Source: a virus. Taken from it: a stretch of 25,005 nucleotides of DNA. The DNA lies in IMG/VR virus record IMGVR_UViG_3300010373_000128, positions 1-25,005 of that record, one strand, 5' to 3'. Shown piece after piece: positions 20,500-25,005 of the stretch (position 1 is its first letter; every line of letters starts with the position of its first letter). A model generated the notes under the pieces. The model ran no database searches. It worked only from the letters and a program-made list of their open reading frames with translations, and had not been told where the DNA came from. A program made the translations under genes and the position numbers.

Positions 20500-20708
20500 T
20501 GGCTAAACTAACTAAGCTAGAACTTGAAATTATCTCTCACGCCAAGGCCATGCAACATATGGGCGGCTTTTACACGGCCGATCGTCTACAATGGCGTCGT
20601 TGTGAACGTCTTCGCGAGAGAGGATTATTGAAGTTCTGGAATGATCGTAAATCTCGTTATTGGACGTCTCAGTTTTATACGATCACTGACAAAGGTAACA
20701 GTCAATGA
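20499..20708 (+). CDS. Small winged-helix-like phage protein
   Basis: A 69-residue protein: MAKLTKLELEIISHAKAMQH, RLRERGLLKFWNDRKSRYW. The helix-helix-strand-wing pattern resembles a small winged helix. The ATG at 20499 is preceded by a GTG at 20496 in frame. It overlaps the integrase stop; a recombination directionality role is possible but unsupported. Confidence 0.6.
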   Translation: MAKLTKLELEIISHAKAMQHMGGFYTADRLQWRRCERLRERGLLKFWNDRKSRYWTSQFYTITDKGNSQ

Positions 20709-20887
20709 CTGACAAAACCTTTACCCTCTACTGGCGAACCGGAACACGCGAAGTCGTAACTGGCAAAGACACCGCCGATGCAATGACTCGCGCCGGTTAC
20801 GGCGGTGGTGCAACTCGTGCGTTACAGGTTGGGATGCCTTCGCGGATGCCCGTCAAGGCTGGCGAGTTTGATGGTGGGGCGAAATGA
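20705..20887 (+). CDS. Small phage protein of widespread unknown family
   Basis: A 60-residue protein, FTLYWRTGTREVVTGKDTAD, then AMTRAGYGGGATRAL. This 'FTLYWRxGxREVVxG...AGYGxGAxRALxF' pattern is common in phage small proteins. Function unknown. ATGA overlaps. Confidence 0.7.
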   Translation: MTDKTFTLYWRTGTREVVTGKDTADAMTRAGYGGGATRALQVGMPSRMPVKAGEFDGGAK

Positions 20888-21141
20888 CCGACGAATTCCT
20901 AAAAGGCATCATGAGCCGCGAAAAACCAAAGCGCCTCACTAGGGCTGATAAGCTGGCCATCAACAAGGCCGGGCAACAGAATCTGATTCAAGAAATTCAG
21001 GATATCGAGAGTCGCGCCCATAGCCTTGGAATGCATGTCACCGGCCACGCGTTGAACCGCGCCAAGAACGCCTTGGGTTGGGAGATACAGGGGAAGATTG
21101 TAGAGGCTGACGCGGCTGCGCGAGGGTACGACTCCAAGTGA
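20884..21141 (+). CDS. Small helical phage protein (85 residues)
   Basis: MTDEFLKGIMSREKPKRLTR, then QQNLIQEIQDIESRAHSLGM and LNRAKNALGWEIQGKIVEAD. All-helical. No recognised family. ATGA upstream and GTGA downstream overlaps. Confidence 0.65.
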   Translation: MTDEFLKGIMSREKPKRLTRADKLAINKAGQQNLIQEIQDIESRAHSLGMHVTGHALNRAKNALGWEIQGKIVEADAAARGYDSK

Positions 21142-21377
21142 CCTTCACCGGCCACATAACGCCATCTGACTTTACAGTGGCCCGCGTCTTGGCCGATCGG
21201 TTGATGGCATCATGCGAGCCAAATCAACATTGGGACGAACTAGACGAACTTACACCCGCTCAATGCGTGGCGCTCGATAGCATCGCCTTTGAGTGCCAGA
21301 CCTGTAATCATTGGTTTCCAGCCGCAGCCAAGGGCCGTGAAGAGCGCGGCGGCTGGCTTTGCCGGGAGTGTGAGTGA
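21138..21377 (+). CDS. Small zinc-finger-type phage protein
   Basis: A 79-residue protein with GTG start. The C-terminal half has a four-cysteine set: FECQTCNHWF (about 51-60) and WLCRECE (73-79), which should bind zinc. The N-terminal part is helical (DFTVARVLADRLMASCEPNQ). The stop overlaps the next start. Confidence 0.7.
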   Translation: MTFTGHITPSDFTVARVLADRLMASCEPNQHWDELDELTPAQCVALDSIAFECQTCNHWFPAAAKGREERGGWLCRECE

Positions 21378-21607
21378 TGGGTGATTCTAGATTCATAGCC
21401 ATTGAGTGCGATGGTATTATTAATGTTCACGCGGAAGGAAACGGTTTAGGTTTTGGCTATGCCACTCTTTGCGGTATGGATGGGGCTGATCCCGTTGCCG
21501 GGCAATATTTGGCCGATCTACCCCGACGCCCGAAAATCAATTGCGAGCAGTGCCGGGCCTTGATCGTAGAGGCCCGCCGATGGACTAAGCGCGACCTTTG
21601 CGCCTAG
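21377..21607 (+). CDS. Small phage protein, last gene of integrase group
   Basis: A 76-residue protein: MGDSRFIAIECDGIINVHAE, then FGYATLCGMDGADPVAG and INCEQCRALIVEARRW. The 'HAEGNG...TLCGMDG' and 'CEQCRA' patterns are typical of a phage small-protein group with probable metal-binding cysteines. GTG at 21374 or ATG at 21377. Ends in TAG and is followed by a 300-bp non-coding region. Confidence 0.65.
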   Translation: MGDSRFIAIECDGIINVHAEGNGLGFGYATLCGMDGADPVAGQYLADLPRRPKINCEQCRALIVEARRWTKRDLCA

Positions 21608-21869
21608 GACAAACCCGGCCTAAAACCGGAATAAGCCTGTCCAACTCTGTTCTTGCCTTGGACATTGGCCGAAATTCTTCAATGATTTTGCACCCCTAGA
21701 CCATATAGGTAACTCCAATATGGGGTTACAGTCTAAAAAATACCCCTATATTTTCAGGCACTTACCTCTCGAAAATTGTCCAAGCATACTTTCGGCTTTC
21801 TAAGATATCGTTGAGCTATTGGTTTTATTGTCCAATCTTAATTCGTAAAAATGTCCAACGGAGAAAAAC
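21608..21869. other. AT-rich non-coding region with five TGTCCAA heptamers (candidate attP or origin)
   Basis: TGTCCAA occurs at 21638-21644, 21777-21783, 21829-21835 and 21852-21858, and inverted at 21658-21664. Between them is an AT-rich core with related segments CACCCCTA, ATATAGG, ATATGGGG and TACCCCTATAT (about 21690-21755) that pair as imperfect inverted repeats. GGACA (21607-21611) and TGTCC (21638-21642) bracket a small CCGG hairpin. There is no gene. Repeated short sites flanking an AT-rich core, 1.1 kb after the integrase, suggest arm-type integrase sites around attP; iterons of a replication origin are the alternative. Confidence 0.5.
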
Positions 21870-21908
21870 ATTTCGAGGCTGATTAAAAGAGACGAAATAG
21901 CTACGTTC

Positions 21909-22355
21909 TTGCGAGCGTGGCCAAGCCGGGTTGATGAACTATTTGAGTGTGGCGCTATCAAAGAAAACGAAAGCGACGTCTACGATAAGGACGAAGTGGG
22001 GATGGCATTCAGCAACGAGCAACACATCAAAAATCCACCCTTACCCCCAAAGGTATTTTCTGAGCCGCCGCAAATCGTTTACTTTGTTGAAGATGGCGAT
22101 TGTATCAAAATAGGTACTACAGTGGGAAAGGTGAAAATTCGGCTATCTAGTCTTCAGGTAGGCAACCCACGGCAACTGACTTTGCTTGGCACCTTTCAAG
22201 AGTCTGGAAACGTTGAATACGATTTGCACAATCGGTTTCATGCATATCACATTCGCGGCGAATGGTTCCGCGACAATCCAGAGCTTCGCGCCCTGATATC
22301 CGCCCGGTGCCCGGCCAACGATAACGCGGTTGCAGCCTCCTCCGAAGTCGCCTAG
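21909..22355 (+). CDS. T5orf172 (GIY-YIG-like) domain protein
   Basis: A 148-residue reading from TTG 21909. Residues about 56-130 carry the T5orf172/Mug113 domain: IVYFVEDGDCIKIGTTVG, RLSSLQVGNPRQLTLLGTF, LHNRFHAYHIRGEWFRDN. This is a GIY-YIG-fold module found in phage and other proteins, probably DNA-cleaving or DNA-binding. The frame upstream stays open and reads like protein (RLIKRDEIATFLRAWPSRVD, a helix-turn-helix-like start) back to an ATT at 21870 with GGAG six bases before it, so the true start may be the rare codon ATT, giving 161 residues. An ATG at 22002 is another possible start. The 3' end overlaps a hairpin before the lipoprotein gene. Confidence 0.78.
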   Translation: MRAWPSRVDELFECGAIKENESDVYDKDEVGMAFSNEQHIKNPPLPPKVFSEPPQIVYFVEDGDCIKIGTTVGKVKIRLSSLQVGNPRQLTLLGTFQESGNVEYDLHNRFHAYHIRGEWFRDNPELRALISARCPANDNAVAASSEVA

Positions 22356-22374
22356 CCTTCCCTTCTTTCGGAGG
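22339..22374 (+). promoter_or_regulatory. Hairpin masking the ribosome-binding site of the BamE-like gene
   Basis: CCTCCGAA (22339-22346) and TTCGGAGG (22367-22374) are a perfect 8-bp stem with a 20-base loop that contains the TAG of the upstream gene. The right arm carries the GGAGG ribosome-binding site of the ATG at 22383. Ribosomes finishing the upstream gene would open it, giving translational coupling. No T run follows, so it is not a typical terminator. Confidence 0.5.
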
Positions 22375-22382
22375 TTGTCGCC

Positions 22383-22643
22383 ATGCGTATTCTCGCCCTC
22401 GCCTTGAGCCTCGCCCTAGCGGGCTGCGCTGGCACGCCATTCTATTGGGACAGCGCGAAGCAGGTAAGGGTAGGGTCTAGCCAAAGCGAACTGGTAGCCC
22501 TCCTAGGCAAGCCGTACATGGTCAAGACCGCTGGCGATGAACAGACGTGGATTTGGTCATATTCCGGCTTAGACGGAACCAAGCTTGTTTCCTACGTCCT
22601 GCGAAATGGCACGGTTACGGTGGTGCCTACCATCGTCAATTAG
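22383..22643 (+). CDS. BamE/SmpA-like outer-membrane lipoprotein
   Basis: An 86-residue lipoprotein. Signal RILALALSLALAGC with lipidated cysteine 15, then the SmpA/OmlA pattern QVRVGSSQSELVALLGKP and TWIWSYSGLDGTKLVSYVL. Host BamE helps assemble outer-membrane proteins; a phage copy could modify the host surface, for example to exclude other phages, or be unrelated in role. GGAGG precedes the ATG, inside a hairpin. It is followed by a GC-rich hairpin, so it probably ends its transcript. Confidence 0.8.
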   Translation: MRILALALSLALAGCAGTPFYWDSAKQVRVGSSQSELVALLGKPYMVKTAGDEQTWIWSYSGLDGTKLVSYVLRNGTVTVVPTIVN

Positions 22644-22675
22644 CGGCCCCGCACAGCCCCGCCCTAGCCAAGTAG

Positions 22676-22712
22676 CAGCCCGCCCGGTCTAACGCACCAC
22701 CGGGGCGGGCTG
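22676..22712. terminator. GC-rich hairpin after the lipoprotein gene
   Basis: CAGCCCGCCCGG (22676-22687) pairs with CCGGGGCGGGCTG (22700-22712) with one bulge: a strong stem of about 12 bp. There is no T tract on either side, so it may act as a pause or insulating structure rather than a classic intrinsic terminator. Its right arm abuts the operator at 22711. Confidence 0.45.
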
Positions 22713-22729
22713 TACCGATTCTAGCTACA
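22711..22729. promoter_or_regulatory. Distal repressor operator-like site A
   Basis: TGTACCGATTCTAGCTACA. Its reverse complement, TGTAGCTAGAATCGGTACA, matches the immunity-region operator core TGTAGCTAATATCGTTACA at 15 of 19 positions by hand alignment. It forms a pair with the site at 22757, 46 bp apart. Confidence 0.6.
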
Positions 22730-22756
22730 TTTCCCTTGCATCCCGGCTCACCATCC

Positions 22757-22775
22757 TGTACCGATTTTGGCTACA
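22757..22775. promoter_or_regulatory. Distal repressor operator-like site B
   Basis: TGTACCGATTTTGGCTACA, identical to site A except at 2 of 19 positions. It directly abuts the AGGAGG of the small ORF at 22788, so a bound repressor would block its transcription start or leader. A TTGCAT at 22736-22741 with a 17-base spacer to TACCGA inside this site could be a promoter, but it is poor. Confidence 0.6.
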
Positions 22776-22787
22776 GGAGGATTTGCC

Positions 22788-22895
22788 ATGCTTACGCCTG
22801 CCGTCATTGAAGCCCCTCGCTCTGGCCTTTGTCTTCGTCCCTGTGGCCTTTTGGGCTATCTGCGGCCGGTGCCGAAAATAGGTGTTGACTCCTAG
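22788..22895 (+). CDS. Tiny ORF behind the distal operator pair, possibly frameshifted membrane peptide
   Basis: A 35-residue ORF (MLTPAVIEAPRSGLCLRPCG...) with an excellent AGGAGG ribosome-binding site 7 bases before the ATG. In the +1 frame, a TTG at 22807 gives a 24-residue reading, MKPLALAFVFVPVAFWAICG..., which is a textbook transmembrane helix. Either the C run at 22815-22818 has gained a base in a single membrane peptide gene, or the upstream ORF is a leader for the TTG reading. Such a strong ribosome-binding site behind two operators argues that some product is made. Confidence 0.5.
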   Translation: MLTPAVIEAPRSGLCLRPCGLLGYLRPVPKIGVDS

Positions 22896-22913
22896 GGCGA
22901 ATCGCCCTATCAA
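22885..22913 (+). promoter_or_regulatory. Palindrome promoter 3 (TTGACT - TAGGGC/GCCCTA - TATCAA)
   Basis: -35 TTGACT (22885-22890), 17-base spacer, -10 TATCAA (22908-22913). Palindrome TAGGGCGAATCGCCCTA at 22893-22909, here symmetrical to the CG inside. The gene at 22941 starts 27 bases after the -10. The -35 lies inside the end of the tiny ORF at 22788. Confidence 0.82.
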
Positions 22914-22940
22914 CGATGCATCAGGAACGGAGATACGCAG

Positions 22941-23150
22941 ATGGCCAGCCACGTTTTGAGACCCGACAATCGCCCGAACGAAGTTGTTTGGCACTGGGTT
23001 GAGAAGGCGCTTTCCGAACATGATTTCGCTCCCGTGTCTTGGGCGCTTGGCTCAGATTGGGGTAGCGGAATGCGAATACTCACCGCCGCCGAATACAAAG
23101 CCGAAGTCTACAAGCGAATGGAAATCATTTATGGAAAGCGCCCGACATGA
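22941..23150 (+). CDS. Small hypothetical protein after palindrome promoter 3
   Basis: A 69-residue protein: MASHVLRPDNRPNEVVWHWV, EKALSEHDFAPVSWALGSDW. Mixed helix and aromatic residues; no recognised family. ACGGAGA is suitably placed before the ATG. It heads a four-gene operon (22941-23621) with ATGA/GTGA overlaps. Confidence 0.65.
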   Translation: MASHVLRPDNRPNEVVWHWVEKALSEHDFAPVSWALGSDWGSGMRILTAAEYKAEVYKRMEIIYGKRPT

Positions 23151-23305
23151 TCGATATGACCCGCCTTCACAAGCTGGCTTGCGATGCTGCTTACGCAGCC
23201 GTGCCCGGCTATCAAGACAACGACACGCCAGAGCATACGGCTTGGCTTGCCGCGTATGACAAAGAGTTTGCGATTCTGTTGCTGCTACCGGGTAATGTGT
23301 CGTGA
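23147..23305 (+). CDS. Small hypothetical phage protein (52 residues)
   Basis: MIDMTRLHKLACDAAYAAVP, then HTAWLAAYDKEFAILLLLPG. Mostly helical. It is coupled by ATGA to its predecessor and GTGA to its successor. No recognised family. Confidence 0.6.
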   Translation: MIDMTRLHKLACDAAYAAVPGYQDNDTPEHTAWLAAYDKEFAILLLLPGNVS

Positions 23306-23505
23306 AGCGCCCCGGCTATCGCGAAGCGATCGAATGGCTAGCTTGCAACGATGATTGCTATTGGCTTGGCGGCGAAGAAGGCGAAAGCATTTCTGTGGCT
23401 GCGGCCCTCGTGCGCGACCTATTCGACGTCGCCGACGAAAAACTATTTTCCGATATACGCCGCGCTCTCAAGCGAATCCACCCGAATCATGAGGCATTGA
23501 AATGA
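23302..23505 (+). CDS. Small hypothetical phage protein (67 residues)
   Basis: GTG start; MKRPGYREAIEWLACNDDCY, then SISVAAALVRDLFDVADEKL and FSDIRRALKRIHPN. The pattern 'REAIEWLAxNDD..WL' is frequent in small phage proteins of unknown role. Helical. Confidence 0.68.
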   Translation: MKRPGYREAIEWLACNDDCYWLGGEEGESISVAAALVRDLFDVADEKLFSDIRRALKRIHPNHEALK

Positions 23506-23621
23506 CCGTTATTTATTGCTGGCTGGCGCTCAATGCTGCAATTCCTGTCGTGATCTATATTCGCGTGGTCACCAGCCGCCGAGTCAGGTTCTACCGGCAC
23601 GCCAAATTATTTTCAATTTAG
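23502..23621 (+). CDS. Tiny single-pass membrane protein (39 residues)
   Basis: MTVIYCWLALNAAIPVVIYI followed by a basic tail (RVVTSRRVRFYRHAKLFSI): one transmembrane helix with positively charged C-terminal side. ATGA overlap with the previous gene; the TAG ends 3 bp before the -35 of palindrome promoter 4. Too short to assign. Confidence 0.6.
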   Translation: MTVIYCWLALNAAIPVVIYIRVVTSRRVRFYRHAKLFSI

Positions 23622-23624
23622 GTG

Positions 23625-23653
23625 TTGACACCTAGGGCGGTTGGCCCTATACC
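23625..23653 (+). promoter_or_regulatory. Palindrome promoter 4 (TTGACA - TAGGGC/GCCCTA - TATACC)
   Basis: -35 TTGACA (23625-23630), 17-base spacer, -10 TATACC (23648-23653). Palindrome TAGGGCGGTTGGCCCTA at 23633-23649. The gene at 23681 starts 27 bases after the -10. It should also transcribe the ParB-like gene. Confidence 0.84.
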
Positions 23654-23680
23654 GAGACTACACCAACCGGGAGACGCGCC

Positions 23681-23956
23681 GTGAACCATCAAGAAATGAC
23701 CAAGCACATTCGCGGTCGCATCAGGAAGGAAGGCGTTGAAGCTCGCGTTTCCCTCTACACTTCATGCGGCACGAAGTGCATTCGGGTAATCCCGATTGCT
23801 GCAGATAAATCTTGGAGCGGTGAAGAGGCTCGTAAAATCTGCATCGTTGCCAGTGCCAACAATCTTTACGGCTCAATGAAATCAACAATCGATTATTCGT
23901 TTGAACGTTGGGCCAATAGCGGCGCTACCAACTTCCAGTTTGAATTTCACGGCTAA
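23681..23956 (+). CDS. Small hypothetical protein after palindrome promoter 4
   Basis: A 91-residue protein: MNHQEMTKHIRGRIRKEGVE, then SLYTSCGTKCIRVIPIAADK and a C-terminal FERWANSGATNFQFEFH. Alpha/beta. GGGAGACGCGCC precedes the GTG start. Similar 'I..RIKKAGI.A.V..Y..CG.K.IRV..P' proteins are common in phages and host genomes, unnamed. Confidence 0.7.
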   Translation: MNHQEMTKHIRGRIRKEGVEARVSLYTSCGTKCIRVIPIAADKSWSGEEARKICIVASANNLYGSMKSTIDYSFERWANSGATNFQFEFHG

Positions 23957-23986
23957 CTCACAACCAACACACAGGGGCTACACACC

Positions 23987-24766
23987 ATGCAATTCCGTGA
24001 CCACGAAGCCGTCAAGGGCAAGCGCGACTCCTACCCGGTTGATCCTCGTGAGCTGAAGGTCGACCCGGCCTACAACGTCCGCGACATGAAAGACCCGGAA
24101 ACGATTGAGCACGTTCGGTGGCTGGCCGACTCGATCAAGGAGTCCGGCGTTCGTGTGCCGTTGGAAGTCCGGCTTGAGGGCGATGATATCTACGTTGTCT
24201 CCGGTCACTGCCGTCTCGCTGCTACCATGCTGGCGATCAAGGAAGGCGCGGAAATCGAAACCGTGCCGACGATTCCCGAGCCGAAGGGCACCAACGAAAT
24301 TGAACGCGTGCTGAATCTTGTTATCAGCAACAGCGGCAAGTCTCTTACGCCGCTCGCAATCGCTGAAGTCGTGCGCCGGCTGATGGCGTTCGGCTGGGAC
24401 GCGGCCAAGATCGCGCAGCGACTCGGGTGGAAGTCTGCGGCCACCGTCGACCAATACACTACCCTCTTGGGCGCAGCTCCCGACGTGCAGGAAATGGTAC
24501 GCAGCGGCGCGGTAGCCGCCAGCACTGCGGCCAAGGTCGTGAAGAAGGAAGGCAACAAGGCCGGTGCAACGCTTGCCGCAGCGGCGAAGCAGAGCGGCGG
24601 TAAGGTGACCGCGAAGACCATTCGCGAGAGCAAAGGCGAGTTCGACCCGTCGCCGAAGAATGTCGCGAAGCTCTGCGATTACATTCGCAGCATCGCTACC
24701 GGCCATAGCGCCATGAATGCGTCTGCGCTCAAACTGATGAAAGAAGTTGGATTGGAGGCGGCGTGA
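23987..24766 (+). CDS. ParB-like DNA-binding protein
   Basis: A 259-residue protein. ParB N-terminal domain at about 15-110 with ELKVDPAYNVRDMKDPETIE, LADSIKESGVRVPLEVRLEG and the nucleotide-binding block SGHCRLAAT (72-80). A helix-turn-helix region follows at about 119-175 (LTPLAIAEVVRRLMAFGWDA, AKIAQRLGWKSAATVDQYTT). The C-terminal part is alanine/lysine-rich. No parA is visible on either side. It lies between palindrome promoters 4 and 5 and is a natural candidate to bind their palindromes, either as regulator or as centromere-binding protein. The ATG follows a CAGGGG leader. Confidence 0.82.
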   Translation: MQFRDHEAVKGKRDSYPVDPRELKVDPAYNVRDMKDPETIEHVRWLADSIKESGVRVPLEVRLEGDDIYVVSGHCRLAATMLAIKEGAEIETVPTIPEPKGTNEIERVLNLVISNSGKSLTPLAIAEVVRRLMAFGWDAAKIAQRLGWKSAATVDQYTTLLGAAPDVQEMVRSGAVAASTAAKVVKKEGNKAGATLAAAAKQSGGKVTAKTIRESKGEFDPSPKNVAKLCDYIRSIATGHSAMNASALKLMKEVGLEAA

Positions 24767-24936
24767 CCTGCAAACTGTGTGCGGGATTCGGAAGCCGGTT
24801 CTGCATACAGGGCGGCAACAAGGAATGGTGGACTTGCCAAGCTTGCGGCGGTTGCGGGGTTAGGGTTTTGTATGGCCCCGCAACCATAACAGTTCACAAA
24901 ATCAAGGCAGTTAAGCCGCCGAAGCGCAAAAGATAA
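24763..24936 (+). CDS. Small zinc-ribbon protein
   Basis: A 57-residue protein with GTG start overlapping the ParB-like stop (GTGA). CKLC (3-6) and CQACGGC (25-31) with further cysteine 14 form a zinc-binding set; the tail is basic (KAVKPPKRKR). It could bind nucleic acid. Last gene before palindrome promoter 5. Confidence 0.65.
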   Translation: MTCKLCAGFGSRFCIQGGNKEWWTCQACGGCGVRVLYGPATITVHKIKAVKPPKRKR

Positions 24937-24949
24937 TTGTTTTTGGTAG

Positions 24950-24978
24950 TTGACAGATAGGGCGACGTGCCCTATAGT
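24950..24978 (+). promoter_or_regulatory. Palindrome promoter 5 (TTGACA - TAGGGC/GCCCTA - TATAGT)
   Basis: -35 TTGACA (24950-24955), 17-base spacer, -10 TATAGT (24973-24978). Palindrome TAGGGCGACGTGCCCTA at 24958-24974. By the fixed 27-base leader of copies 2-4 the next gene should start on the first base after the window; a GGGG stands at a plausible ribosome-binding distance. Confidence 0.84.
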
Positions 24979-25005
24979 GAGTCTATCGAAACGGGGTTCA
25001 CGACA

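Noticed and set aside
23978-24706. 242-residue leftward open frame
   Set aside because: Antisense of the ParB-like gene, which has clear domain motifs.

Overview
The window looks like the left and central part of a temperate phage or prophage of an alphaproteobacterium, probably in the Rhizobiales. The support is a divergent immunity region (S24-type repressor against a small helix-turn-helix protein), a tyrosine integrase, a recombination/replication set (Sak4-like ATPase, DUF669 protein, Cas4-like nuclease, superfamily 2 helicase) and dozens of tiny genes whose starts and stops overlap by 4 bases (ATGA, GTGA, TTGA). GTG and TTG starts are common. No structural, packaging or lysis genes are present and no tRNA or rRNA gene was seen.

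Layout. 1-4927 reads leftward: a partial Cys-rich gene, an orphan beta-class DNA methyltransferase, a lipoprotein abutting a membrane-anchored protein, a non-coding stretch, a tightly coupled cluster of small unknown genes (one cut by an in-frame amber codon), and the repressor. 4928-5118 is the divergent control region. 5119-16911 is one long rightward early operon. Its only sizeable non-coding gap (10792-10931) holds two tandem copies of a structured element. 16912-21607 continues with small genes, a ParB-fold protein, a DUF6283 protein and the integrase. 21608-21869 is AT-rich and carries five TGTCCAA heptamers, a candidate attP or origin. 21909-25005 holds a T5orf172-type GIY-YIG protein, a BamE-like lipoprotein, a second ParB-like protein and more small genes.

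Two DNA-site families stand out. The first is an imperfect palindrome, TGTAGC-N7-(G/T)TACA-like. It lies in the immunity region, in front of the leftward small-gene cluster and as a pair about 18 kb away in front of a tiny ORF, and it is probably the repressor's operator. The second occurs five times, only right of 16.9 kb: a promoter with -35 TTGACA, a 17-bp spacer and a TATNNN -10, with the palindrome TAGGGC-N5-GCCCTA filling the spacer. In three copies the start codon follows the -10 by exactly 27 bases; the fifth copy predicts a start on the first base beyond the window. Together they suggest two transcriptional circuits: lysogenic immunity, and a separately repressed set of small operons next to the integrase and ParB-like genes.
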